From contig JADJMO010000026.1 in assembly GCA_016709545.1 (NCBI GenBank), positions 70,126 to 134,125 on the forward strand: a stretch of 64,000 bases of DNA, read 5' to 3'. A model generated the notes under the pieces. The model was not told the DNA's origin, did no database searches, and saw nothing but the letters and a program-made list of their open reading frames with translations. Position 1 is the stretch's first letter. Every line of letters begins with the position of its first letter. This document shows positions 9,267 through 18,023 of this stretch, one piece after another. The position numbers were made by a program, and so were the translations under genes. The stretch comes from Myxococcales bacterium. Its GTDB lineage: Bacteria; Myxococcota_A; Polyangia; Polyangiales; JADJMO01.

Positions 9267-10721
9267 GTGAGCACGAAGCCGCTGAGGCTCGGTCGCGGGC
9301 CCCATCGCCGAGGGCGGGGTCGCGCGACGACGGTGGCTGGCCAGTTCCTCCTCGCGGGTCTCCTCGTCGCGCTGGAGTCCTCCGGTTGCTACGCGACCGG
9401 CGATGGTCCCGCGCCCGACGACGCTCGAATCTACTTCCCGACCGGGCTCGCGATCAGCCCCACTGGCAACACGCTCTTCGTGGCCAACAGCGACTTCGAC
9501 CTGCGGTTCGCTGCTGGCACCGTGCAGGCGTTCGACCTCGGGCTCGTCCGGGCCGAGGTGGCGCGCTGCCTGTCCGCCAAGACCACCAGTTGTTACGGCA
9601 CCGACGCGGGCCCGTTCCTCCGCTCGACGGTGCGCATCGGCGCGTTCGCGTCGGATCTGCGGGTCATCCCCCGGCTCGACGCCTCGGGCGCCCAGATCGA
9701 CCCCACCGGCGCCAAGGGTCGCCTCGTGTTGCCGGTGCGCGGCGACGCCACCCTCACCCTCATCGACTACGAGGAGAGCCCTGGCGGCGTCCTCCTCCGC
9801 TGCAGCCGTGACGCGGCCGTCAACAGCAAGGGCGGCACCTGCGCGCCCGAGTGGCGCATCGGTCGGGAGCCTTCCAACGCCCGCGCCATCACCCTCGGTG
9901 GCGAGCCGTTCGCCGTGGCCCTCCCGAGCAGCTTCGCCGACCCGGGCTTCACCGAGCAGGGCGGCATCGCCGCGGTCGTGCACCAGAGCAGCGGCGACGT
10001 GAGCCTGTTCGTCGGCGTCTCCGCCGAGGGCACCCCGCCCACCGCCAAGCTCGCCTACGCGCTGACGGGCCTGTCGCCGGCGGGCACCTCCATCGGCCCG
10101 CTCGACATCCTCGAGCGCAAGGACCAGCCCCGCACGCCGCGTTTCCTCGTGACGAGCCGCTCCAAGTCGTTCGTCCAGGTCCTGCAGTACGTCCGCGACC
10201 AGGGCGTCGCCGACCGCAGCTCCCTCACGCTCGTCGACAACGTGCTCATGCCCACCCAGGCGAGCGGCTTCGACACGCGCGGGGTGGTGGTCGATCCGCC
10301 GAACCCCGGCGAGACCCGCCCGACCCGCGTGTTCCTCACCAGCCGCTCCCCCGCCTCGATCGTGGTCGGCGAGCTCGACGGCACCCGGTTGCGCTTCTTC
10401 GAGAACGTGCCCATGCCGATAGGCCCCTCCCGCATCACGCGGATGGTGGTCGACGAGGGCTTCGGCCCGCGCACGCGCATCGTGGCGAGCGCGTTCGATG
10501 CGCGCTCCTTCGTGGTGTACGACCCCGACGGTCGCCGCATCTCGTCGGTCGTCCCGACCCACCGCGGTCCCTACGCGTTCGCGCAGGACACCAAGAACAA
10601 GCTGGGCTTCGTCGCCAACTTCACCGACTCGACCGTCCAGGTGATCGACCTCGACCCGAGTCACCCGACCTACCAGTCGATCGTCTTCTCGATCGGCATC
10701 GCCAACGGGCCCCTCGGATGA
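9267..10721 (+). CDS. Large lipoprotein, YVTN-type beta-propeller-like
   Basis: A 484-residue exported protein. The start chosen is GTG at 9267 with GAGGGG upstream. After an Arg-rich head, the hydrophobic stretch QFLLAGLLVALESSGC gives a lipobox. The mature region repeats the blade pattern of YVTN/SMP-30 propellers: PTGLAISPTGNTLFVANS near the start and KLGFVANFTDSTVQVIDLD near the end. Such proteins sit at the cell surface or inner face of the outer membrane, often in extracellular binding roles; no catalytic site is seen. Its stop overlaps the ATG of the next, larger lipoprotein (ATGA), so the two are made together and may form a complex. The binding partner is unknown. Confidence 0.82.
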   Translation: MSTKPLRLGRGPHRRGRGRATTVAGQFLLAGLLVALESSGCYATGDGPAPDDARIYFPTGLAISPTGNTLFVANSDFDLRFAAGTVQAFDLGLVRAEVARCLSAKTTSCYGTDAGPFLRSTVRIGAFASDLRVIPRLDASGAQIDPTGAKGRLVLPVRGDATLTLIDYEESPGGVLLRCSRDAAVNSKGGTCAPEWRIGREPSNARAITLGGEPFAVALPSSFADPGFTEQGGIAAVVHQSSGDVSLFVGVSAEGTPPTAKLAYALTGLSPAGTSIGPLDILERKDQPRTPRFLVTSRSKSFVQVLQYVRDQGVADRSSLTLVDNVLMPTQASGFDTRGVVVDPPNPGETRPTRVFLTSRSPASIVVGELDGTRLRFFENVPMPIGPSRITRMVVDEGFGPRTRIVASAFDARSFVVYDPDGRRISSVVPTHRGPYAFAQDTKNKLGFVANFTDSTVQVIDLDPSHPTYQSIVFSIGIANGPLG

Positions 10722-13597
10722 ACGCGCGCACGTCGCTCTCGGCGCTGGGTCTCGTGCTGCTCCTCGCGCCGGGCTGCAGCACCACCCCGGTGATCGTCCC
10801 CGTGCGCTCGATGGAGCGCCCGAAGGACGCGGCGTTCCTGTGCCTCGAGATCACGGGCGACGGCAGCCCCCGCGGCGCGCCGATCGAGAAGTGCCGCGCC
10901 AACGCCCTCGGCCAGCCGGTCGACGTGGCGGGCCAGGCCGTCGACGGCACCGATCGCTTCCACCTGCACGCGGTGGTCACCCAGATCGCGCGCGGTGAGC
11001 TCGCGGTGGTCGATCTCGGCCGCGTCCCCGACGACACGAGCGACGGCCTCGGCCTGATCAAGGCCGATCCCCGCACTCCGGGCTACAACTTCCTTCCGGT
11101 CAGCGAGGCCCCCACCGCCGTGGTGGCCGACCCGGACGGCAAGGCGGTCTACGTCGCGAGCGGGCACACGCCGCGCATCGACATCATCCCCGCCGAGCTC
11201 CTCCGCGGCCCGATCGACACCAACTGGTACGACACCACGCTGCCGTGGCCGCACCTCGACTTCGATCCGCTCACCGAGGGCAAGCCCGGCTATCTGGCCA
11301 TCGAGCGCGAGGGCGGCAAGAACGACCGCCTCTACGTCGTGCTGCCCGACAGCAACCAGATCGCCGTGTTCGATCTCTCCGCCAGCGCCCTCGCCCCCAC
11401 TCGCGTGGGCACGCTGAAGCCCACGCTCGCCCTGGTCCCACCGCTGCCGGTGGCGCCGCGCGTGTGCCTCGACGCCAAGGGTGCCCCGCGGCAGTGCGCC
11501 AGCGGCGCGTGCGGCCCCACGGCCAGCACCCCCGCGTGGTGGGACGAGCTGCAGACGGCGACCAAGCCCGACGACGGCTCCTGCATCAAGCCGGTCTACA
11601 CGCCGCCGGCCGCGTCGTTCATCTCCTCGAAGGCGCCCACGTCGTTCCACCTCGGTCCGGCCACGCTGGCGGCCGGCAAGCTGTTCGTCGCCGACGACGC
11701 GGCCCCCTACGTCCACGTGTTCGACGTGGCCAACGGCGCGGGCGTCGAGGTCGCGCGCCTCGACGTCGGGTCCGCCACCGCGCAGGTCGCGGTGAGCCCG
11801 ATCGTCCCCGACGAGGTCACCTGGGACAACGCCGACGCCATCGAGGTCTGTGAGACGCGTGGCTGGGTGGGCGACGGCCTCGACCACACGGCCGAGAGCA
11901 AGCGCGTGGCCGACAAGCTGGGCGGGCGCTGCCGCGCCCACCGCTACGTCTACGCGATCGACCGCAAGAACACCGACGACGGCGACGGCACCCTCGCGGT
12001 GGTCGATCTCCCCGTGGTCAAGCGCAAGGACGGCGGCGACGACATCGACCTCGCCGGCGCCACGCTGGCGCAACCGTATGCGTGCGACGCGCCCAGCTTC
12101 CCCGCCAAGCGCATCCCGCTCGCCGGCTTCGGCATCGGCAACAACCTGCCGGTCAAGGCGATCACCTTCGTCTCGCACGACCCGCCGACGGCGACCAGCA
12201 TCGGCGGAGGCCTCACCGGCGTCCGCTGCCGTCCGGACAGGACCGCCGACGGCAAGCCCCGTCCCGCGAACGAGGAGCTCGACAAGGTCACCTACCCCCT
12301 GCGCGTCGACGCGGCGCAGTCCTGGAACAGCGCGTTCGGCAACGGCAGCGTGCGCTTCCTGCGTGGCACTTTCGCGCTGGCGGTGCTGGCGAGTGGTGCC
12401 GTCTTCCCGCTCGTGGTCGACGACTACGACTCCCTCTGTCGTGGTGCCGCCCCCGACGCCAACAACCTCCTCGCGGAGATCGACTTCGCCAACATCGTCC
12501 GCCGTCACCACCCGCGGCCCGCGCGGATCTACAACAAGGACAACCAGCTCGCGCCCTCGCCGCCCACCCCGAGCCGCATCGCGGCCTCGCTGACCGTGAG
12601 CACGGACGACCTCCCCAAGTTGACCGTGCTCGGCCCCACACCCGAGGGCGCCAAGAGCAAGGAGCAGAAGGTCGACAGCCTGTTCGCGCTCAGCGGCGAG
12701 GACTGGGTCCTCACCTACGAGGGCGAGATTCCGGGCTTCGCCACCACCGTCAAGACCGTGGGCACCTTCCTCCAGGAGGGCACCGACTGGGTGCTCCTCG
12801 ATCCCGGCGCGGGCATCTGCCGCAAGGGCGCCGAGGCCGACGGCGCGAGCAACGCCAACGACTACCTCCAGATCCTCGACGACCCGTGCACCATCGCGGG
12901 CCAGTGCGACGCCGCGCAGCAGGCCGAATGCAGCAGCGCGTTCGGGGTCAAGGACGACATCGAGCTGCGCGGTCCGAGCTCGCGCCGCGACGTCCCGGTC
13001 AAGCGCCTCACCGACGACCGCTTCGTGCTCGACGTCGACGACGCACCCCCGGCGGCCGGCGCGACCCGTCGCCCGCTCACGTCGGCCGCGGCGGCTCGCC
13101 TCAAGCGCTGCTACCCGGGCCTCACGCACTACACGGTGCGCGCCCACAACGTGTGGACCGTGATCGGTGACGCGAGCGGCTTCCTGCACCGCCGCGTCGT
13201 CGACGACAAGAGCGCCGACAAGAGCTGCAAGATCGACACGAACAAGCCCAGCATCGTGCACGGGCGTGTCCCCGAGCTCGCCAAGGCGCCCGATCCTTCC
13301 GCCTACGGCGACCCGTGCTCGGTGTTCTTCAACCCGCAGGTCGGGCTCTTCATGGTGGCGGGCAAGGTCGTCACGCCGCGCGACATGACCTTCCGCTTCA
13401 GCAACAAGCAGGCGTTCGCTGCGCTCAGCATCTCGGTCGGCTCGCTGCCCACGACGGTGCTGCCGCTCAGCAGCTACCGCAAGGGCGTCGACGTGCTCGG
13501 CTGGTACGCCTTCGCCACGGTCGACGCGAACGACCGCGGGCTCCAGCTGTTCTCGCTCGCCTCGGATCTCAGCGCGGCCCTGCGTACCGCGAACTGA
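10718..13597 (+). CDS. Very large lipoprotein (959 aa), propeller-like, coupled to the preceding lipoprotein
   Basis: The ATG at 10718 overlaps the previous stop. The signal MNARTSLSALGLVLLLAPGC ends in a lipobox Cys at 20. The mature protein has blade-like segments such as APTAVVADPDGKAVYVASGH and DRLYVVLPDSNQIAVFDLS, and KLFVADDAAPYVHVFDV, all in the YVTN style, in the first 420 residues. The C-terminal half is less regular, with several Cys residues (for example AGICRKG, CTIAGQCDAAQQAEC). I see no enzyme motif. Its stop is six bases before the mutS start. Pairs of such lipoproteins suggest a surface assembly. Function unknown. Confidence 0.82.
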   Translation: MNARTSLSALGLVLLLAPGCSTTPVIVPVRSMERPKDAAFLCLEITGDGSPRGAPIEKCRANALGQPVDVAGQAVDGTDRFHLHAVVTQIARGELAVVDLGRVPDDTSDGLGLIKADPRTPGYNFLPVSEAPTAVVADPDGKAVYVASGHTPRIDIIPAELLRGPIDTNWYDTTLPWPHLDFDPLTEGKPGYLAIEREGGKNDRLYVVLPDSNQIAVFDLSASALAPTRVGTLKPTLALVPPLPVAPRVCLDAKGAPRQCASGACGPTASTPAWWDELQTATKPDDGSCIKPVYTPPAASFISSKAPTSFHLGPATLAAGKLFVADDAAPYVHVFDVANGAGVEVARLDVGSATAQVAVSPIVPDEVTWDNADAIEVCETRGWVGDGLDHTAESKRVADKLGGRCRAHRYVYAIDRKNTDDGDGTLAVVDLPVVKRKDGGDDIDLAGATLAQPYACDAPSFPAKRIPLAGFGIGNNLPVKAITFVSHDPPTATSIGGGLTGVRCRPDRTADGKPRPANEELDKVTYPLRVDAAQSWNSAFGNGSVRFLRGTFALAVLASGAVFPLVVDDYDSLCRGAAPDANNLLAEIDFANIVRRHHPRPARIYNKDNQLAPSPPTPSRIAASLTVSTDDLPKLTVLGPTPEGAKSKEQKVDSLFALSGEDWVLTYEGEIPGFATTVKTVGTFLQEGTDWVLLDPGAGICRKGAEADGASNANDYLQILDDPCTIAGQCDAAQQAECSSAFGVKDDIELRGPSSRRDVPVKRLTDDRFVLDVDDAPPAAGATRRPLTSAAAARLKRCYPGLTHYTVRAHNVWTVIGDASGFLHRRVVDDKSADKSCKIDTNKPSIVHGRVPELAKAPDPSAYGDPCSVFFNPQVGLFMVAGKVVTPRDMTFRFSNKQAFAALSISVGSLPTTVLPLSSYRKGVDVLGWYAFATVDANDRGLQLFSLASDLSAALRTAN

Positions 13598-13603
13598 GCC
13601 ACG

Positions 13604-16378
13604 ATGACGCGGAGCGCTTCGGGTCCTCCGAGTGCGGGTCGCCGCGAACCCGCGAGCAAGCGTGACGCGGCGCCGTTCGAGGTGCCCGACATCCCCGGCC
13701 TCGGCCTGTCCGCCGCGCAGCGCGAGAGCCCGTCGCTCAAGACCCCCTTCATGCGCCAGTGGTTCTCCGCCAAGGAGCGCTACCCCGACGCGCTGATCTT
13801 CTTCCGCATGGGGGATTTCTACGAGCTGTTCCTCGACGACGCCGTGCGCGGCTCGCGGGTGCTCGGGCTCACGCTCACCTCGCGCAACAAGGGCGAGGCC
13901 GACGAGATCCCCATGGCCGGCGCGCCGCACCACAACGCGCACACCTACATCACGCGCGCGCTGTCGCACGGCCTCTCGGTGGCGATCTGCGAGCAGATGG
14001 CCGACCCGGCCAAGTGCAAGGGCATCGTGCCGCGCGAGGTGGTGCGGGTCATCACCCCGGGGCTCGTCGTCGACGACAGCGCCCTCGACGCGCGGAGCCA
14101 CCACTTCCTGGTCGCGCTCGAGCTCGAAGACGACGCGGTCGGCGTGGCCGCGCTCGACCACTCGACCGGTGAGCTGCTGGTGTGCCAGGTGGAAGACGCG
14201 GCCAGCGCCCTCGCGGAGCTCGCGCGCCTCGATCCGCGCGAGCTCCTGCTGTCCCCGACCGCGTACGCGCTCGCCGAGTCGGTCGCGGCGGTGGTGCCGC
14301 GCGCCGCGCTGCGGCGCGACCCCGACGCGATCGAGGACGCCGAGGCGCTGCAGCGCATCGTCCAGCACGTCGGGCCCGCCGAGGCCGCCGTCGTGGCGCG
14401 CGACGTCCCGCGCGTGGCCCGGCGCGCCGTGGCCCGGGCGCTCGCCTACGCGCAGTCTCGCACGCCCTCGGCCAAGGTCGAGGTGGCGCGGGTCACCGCC
14501 TACGATCCGACCGATTCGCTCGTGATGGACGACGCCACCATCGGGCACCTCGAGCTCGTGCGCGGCGTGGACGGCGACCAGAAGACCACGCTGCTCACCC
14601 AGCTCGACGCGACGCGCACGGCCGGCGGCGCGCGCCTGCTGCGGCGGTGGTTGCTCGCGCCGCTGCGCGACGTCGCGGCCATCCGGCGCCGCCACGACGC
14701 CGTCGAGCTGTTCCTCCTCGACGCGCCGGTGCGCGAGGCCCTGCGCGGCCACCTCGGTCGCATCGCCGACCTCGAGCGGCTCTGCACGCGCGCCGCGCTC
14801 GGGCAGGCCAACCCGCGCGACCTCGGCGCCCTCCGCGACGGGATCGCCGAGCTGCCCGCGGTGGCCAGCCTGCTCGCCCAGATCCGCGACCCACAGGCCG
14901 CGGAGGTGCTCGGCCTCGAGCGCCCGCTCGACGTGCTCGACGACCTCCTGCACGAGCTCGCGCGCGCGCTCGTCGACGCCCCCCCGGCGCAGGCGCGCGA
15001 CGGCGGCATCTTCCGCTCCGACCACGATCCGGCGCTCGACGAGCTCGGCGAGCTGCGCAAGTCGGGCGACGCGATCCTGCTGCGGCTCGAGGGCCAGCTG
15101 CGCGAGGAGAGCGGCATCGCGAACCTCAAGCTGCGCTTCAACAAGGTCTTCGGCTGGTACCTCGAGGTGAGCAAGACCCACCTCGAGCGCGTGCCCGCGA
15201 CCTGGCGCCGCAAGCAGACCGTGGTGAACGGCGAGCGCTACACGACCGACGAGCTCGATGCCCTGCAGGACAAGCTGCTCTCGGCCGAGGACCGCTACCA
15301 CGAGCGCGAGCTCGAGCTGTTCGAGGCGCTCAAGGCGTCGGTCGCGCGTTGCAGCGCGCGGCTGCACGACACGGCGGCGCGGCTCGCGCGCTGGGACGTC
15401 GTCTCGGCGCTCGCCGACGTCGCGCATCGGCACGATCACGTGCGGCCCGAGGTCGACGGCACGCTGTCGCTGGTGCTCGAGGAGTCGCGCCACCCCGTGG
15501 TCGAGCGGCTCGCTCCGGCCGGCGGCGCGGGGCGGTTCGTGCCCAACGACGTGCGCGTCTCCGCCGAGCCCGACAGCGAGCGCCTGCTCGTGATCACCGG
15601 GCCCAACATGGCGGGCAAGTCCACGCTCATGCGCCAGGTCGCGCTCGCGTGCATCATGGCCCAGGCCGGCGCGTTCGTCGCGGCGCGGTCGGCCCGCATC
15701 GGCGTCGTCGACCGCGTGATGACCCGGGTCGGCGCGTCGGACAGCCTCGCGCGCGGGGCCTCCACGTTCATGGTCGAGATGCGCGAGACCGCCGCGATCC
15801 TGCGGCGTGCCACCCGCCGCTCGCTGGTGGTGCTCGACGAGATCGGCCGCGGCACCTCCACCTACGACGGCCTCGCCATCGCCTGGGCCGTGGCCGAGTA
15901 CCTGCACGACGCGGTCGGCGCGCGCACGCTGTTCGCGACCCACTACCACGAGCTCTGCGAGCTCGCGACGAGCTGTCCGGGGGTGGGCAACTGGTCGGTC
16001 GCCGCCCGCGAGGTGGGCGACGAGGTCGTGTTCCTCCACCGCCTCGTGCAGGGCGGGGCGTCGCGCAGCTACGGCGTGGCGGTGGCGCGTCTCGCCGGCG
16101 TCCCCGAGCCGGTGCTGGCGCGGGCGCGGGCGATCCTCGGCAACCTCGAGCGCGGCGCCACCCTCCCGAGCGGCGGGCACGCCTCGATGCGCGGCAAGAA
16201 CGCGCGGGGTGGCATCCAGCTCGACATGTTCGGCGGGGCCCCGGCGGCGGAGCCGGAGCGGCGACCCGCGCGAATGCACCCGGCCCTCGATACGTTGCGG
16301 CAGGTGGACGTCGATCGTCTCACGCCGATCGAGGCGTGGCAGCTCGTCGCCAAGCTCAAGGGGCTCGCATCGTCATGA
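13604..16378 (+). CDS. mutS: DNA mismatch repair protein MutS
   Basis: A 924-residue MutS of normal length. After a 45-residue Ser/Arg-rich extension comes the mismatch-recognition domain with the Phe-X-Glu motif F72-Y73-E74 in MGDFYELF, which stacks on the mispaired base. The connector, core and clamp domains follow, then the ATPase domain with Walker A TGPNMAGKST, the signature GASDSLARGASTFMVEM, Walker B LVVLDEIGRGTSTYDG and the FATHYHEL histidine motif. A C-terminal helix-turn-helix dimer region is present. It binds mismatches and recruits MutL. The start is an ATG with an upstream lipoprotein gene ending six bases before; the stop overlaps the next ATG. A replication-repair gene inside an envelope operon is odd but plainly intact. 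Confidence 0.97.
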   Translation: MTRSASGPPSAGRREPASKRDAAPFEVPDIPGLGLSAAQRESPSLKTPFMRQWFSAKERYPDALIFFRMGDFYELFLDDAVRGSRVLGLTLTSRNKGEADEIPMAGAPHHNAHTYITRALSHGLSVAICEQMADPAKCKGIVPREVVRVITPGLVVDDSALDARSHHFLVALELEDDAVGVAALDHSTGELLVCQVEDAASALAELARLDPRELLLSPTAYALAESVAAVVPRAALRRDPDAIEDAEALQRIVQHVGPAEAAVVARDVPRVARRAVARALAYAQSRTPSAKVEVARVTAYDPTDSLVMDDATIGHLELVRGVDGDQKTTLLTQLDATRTAGGARLLRRWLLAPLRDVAAIRRRHDAVELFLLDAPVREALRGHLGRIADLERLCTRAALGQANPRDLGALRDGIAELPAVASLLAQIRDPQAAEVLGLERPLDVLDDLLHELARALVDAPPAQARDGGIFRSDHDPALDELGELRKSGDAILLRLEGQLREESGIANLKLRFNKVFGWYLEVSKTHLERVPATWRRKQTVVNGERYTTDELDALQDKLLSAEDRYHERELELFEALKASVARCSARLHDTAARLARWDVVSALADVAHRHDHVRPEVDGTLSLVLEESRHPVVERLAPAGGAGRFVPNDVRVSAEPDSERLLVITGPNMAGKSTLMRQVALACIMAQAGAFVAARSARIGVVDRVMTRVGASDSLARGASTFMVEMRETAAILRRATRRSLVVLDEIGRGTSTYDGLAIAWAVAEYLHDAVGARTLFATHYHELCELATSCPGVGNWSVAAREVGDEVVFLHRLVQGGASRSYGVAVARLAGVPEPVLARARAILGNLERGATLPSGGHASMRGKNARGGIQLDMFGGAPAAEPERRPARMHPALDTLRQVDVDRLTPIEAWQLVAKLKGLASS

Positions 16379-16920
16379 AACGAACCATCGTCCTCGCGCT
16401 CGGTCTGCTCCTCGGGCTCTCCAGCAGCGCTGCGCACGCCGACAAGGGCCTCAAGCGGGTCGGCGTGCTGGGTGGCTTCACCGGGCTCGCGAGCGAGGGC
16501 ACGTTCGCCGGGTACGGCGGCGGTCTCACGCTCGGCTACGGCCTCACCGACGCCTGGACGCTGCGCATCGACGCCACCGCGAGCAGCAACCAGGCGACGG
16601 ACAAGGGTGGTCGCAGCCTCGTGCTCGGCCAGAGCATCGGCGCCCAGTACGCGCTCGACATCATCCAGTTCGTGCCGTACTTCGGCGTCTACGCGGGGAT
16701 CTACGAGCTCCGTGGCGGCGGCCTCAAGAGCATGCAGCTCAAGCCCGCCCTCTCGCTCGGCGTGGGCCTCGACTGGATCGTGAGCCGCTCGTTCACCGTC
16801 GGCGCCGACCTCCGCGTGCACGCGCTCCCGGCCGACTTCGTCGGCTCGCCGACCGACCCGACGCCGTTCTACCAGACGACCATGCTCAAGGGTGAGTACA
16901 CCTGGGGCTGGTTCGATTGA
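16375..16920 (+). CDS. Small outer-membrane beta-barrel protein
   Basis: A 181-residue protein translationally coupled to mutS (ATGA overlap). It has a signal peptide (MKRTIVLALGLLLGLSSSAAHA-D, cleavage after AHA) and then alternating strands with Gly/aromatic residues such as GYGGGLTLGYGLTDAWTLRID and FVPYFGVYAGIYEL, ending in WGWFD. The size fits an eight-stranded OmpA/OmpW-like barrel. No specific family is recognised. A REP-like palindrome directly follows its stop. Confidence 0.8.
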   Translation: MKRTIVLALGLLLGLSSSAAHADKGLKRVGVLGGFTGLASEGTFAGYGGGLTLGYGLTDAWTLRIDATASSNQATDKGGRSLVLGQSIGAQYALDIIQFVPYFGVYAGIYELRGGGLKSMQLKPALSLGVGLDWIVSRSFTVGADLRVHALPADFVGSPTDPTPFYQTTMLKGEYTWGWFD

Positions 16921-16970
16921 GGGCCCGTCCAAGGATGCCCCCGGGCTGAAGCCCTTCAGCCCCATTCTTC
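16921..16970 (-). repeat. REP-like palindromic element, copy 2
   Basis: A near-perfect hairpin GGGCTGAA (16943-16950), loop GCCC, TTCAGCCC (16955-16962). On the minus strand the run GGCTTCAGCCCGGGGGCAT followed by CCTTGGACGGGCC matches the element at 6583-6646, there on the plus strand. It begins immediately after the stop codon of the barrel protein and could also stop transcription from that side. Confidence 0.7.
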
Positions 16971-17002
16971 GAGATGTTTCGAGCGTATGCCTCGAGACGC
17001 GC

Positions 17003-17040
17003 GGACAAAAACACAGAAGCCCGCGGTGAAGCGGGCTTGC
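17003..17040 (-). terminator. Rho-independent terminator of rplM-rpsI
   Basis: Downstream of rpsI on the minus strand there is an 8-bp GC-rich stem, AAGCCCGC with GCGGGCTT (17038-17031 and 17024-17017), a 6-nt loop, and then CTGTGTTTTTGT, giving a U-rich tail. This is a textbook intrinsic terminator ending the ribosomal-protein operon. Confidence 0.88.
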
Positions 17041-17059
17041 TGGGCGGACAGCGGAGCGA

Positions 17060-17458
17060 CTAGCGCTTGCTGTACTGGAAGCGCTTGCGGGCGCCGGGGC
17101 GACCGTACTTCTTGCGCTCGACCTTGCGGCTGTCGCGGGTGAGGAATCCAGCGCGCTTGAGGCTCGGGCGGCGCTCGCCGTCGGCCGCGCAGAGAGCGCG
17201 GGAGATGCCGTGACGCACGGCCTCGGCCTGGGCCGAGGTGCCGCCGCCGCGGACGTTGACGAAGACGTCGAACTGGTCGACGGCCTCGAGCAGCTCGAGC
17301 GGCTGCTTGACGATCATGCGCGAGGTCTCGCGGACGAAGTAGTCCTCGAAGGTGCGCTTGTTGACGGAGATCTTGCCGGTGCCCGGCATGATCCAGACGC
17401 GAGCGCTCGCGCACTTGCGCTTGCCGGTGGCATAGGTGCGGTTGTCAGTGGTTGCCAT
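17060..17458 (-). CDS. rpsI: 30S ribosomal protein S9
   Basis: A 132-residue S9 protein: TYATGKRKCASARVWI at the start, the core VNVRGGGTSAQAEAVRHGISRAL, and the basic tail ending KKYGRPGARKRFQYSKR whose last Lys-Arg reaches the P-site tRNA anticodon. Length and ending are standard. The ATG is at 17456-17458. It follows rplM after 17 nt on the same strand, the usual bacterial pair, and is closed by a terminator. Confidence 0.97.
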   Translation of the reverse strand: MATTDNRTYATGKRKCASARVWIMPGTGKISVNKRTFEDYFVRETSRMIVKQPLELLEAVDQFDVFVNVRGGGTSAQAEAVRHGISRALCAADGERRPSLKRAGFLTRDSRKVERKKYGRPGARKRFQYSKR

Positions 17459-17475
17459 CTTGTTCGACTCGCGGC

Positions 17476-17925
17476 TCAGAGCTTGATCGGGAGGGGCTGG
17501 GGCTTCTGCGCCGCGTGCGGGTGATCCGCGGTGGCGTAGACGTGGAGCTTCTTGATCATCTGCCGACCGAGCACGTTGTGCGGCAGCATGCCCTTGACGG
17601 CCTTCTCGATCGGAAGGGTCGGGTGATCGACGAGCACCTTGCGGTACGGGGTCGCCTTGAAGCCGCCGGGGATCGCCGAGTGGCGCCACCAGAACTTCTT
17701 GTCGAGCTTCTGGCCGGTCAGGCCGACCTTGTCCGCGTTCACGACGACGACGAAGTCGCCCGTGTCCACGTGGGGGGTGTAGGTGGCCTTGTGCTTGCCG
17801 CGAAGCACACGCGCGATCTCGGAAGCGAGCCGACCGAGCGGCTTGCCGGATGCGTCGACCACGAACCACTGGCGGGACGCTTGGGCGCTGGCCGCGTTGG
17901 CAAAGAACGTCGTACCTTGGGACAT
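17476..17925 (-). CDS. rplM: 50S ribosomal protein L13
   Basis: A 149-residue L13 with the standard features: RQWFVVDASGKPLGRLASEIARVLRGKHK, the central HVDTGDFVVVVNADKV, WWRHSAIPGGFK and GMLPHNVLGRQMIKKLHVYA, and the C-terminal HPHAAQKPQPL. It binds 23S rRNA early in large-subunit assembly. It is the first gene of the rplM-rpsI operon; AGGAG is seen upstream of the ATG at 17923-17925. Confidence 0.97.
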   Translation of the reverse strand: MSQGTTFFANAASAQASRQWFVVDASGKPLGRLASEIARVLRGKHKATYTPHVDTGDFVVVVNADKVGLTGQKLDKKFWWRHSAIPGGFKATPYRKVLVDHPTLPIEKAVKGMLPHNVLGRQMIKKLHVYATADHPHAAQKPQPLPIKL

Positions 17926-18023
17926 CGAACGAGCTCCTGGAACCCCGTCGAGGACAGGGGGGCGGAACCCTAGGAGACCGCGCGGGCCTTGTCAACCCAT
18001 CGGCGGAAGGATTCTCGAGGGGG

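Noticed and set aside
10670..16279. A very long minus-strand open frame (over 1800 residues) opposite the lipoproteins and mutS.
   Set aside because: High GC creates long antisense frames. The plus strand holds MutS and the lipoproteins with intact motifs, so this frame is not a gene.
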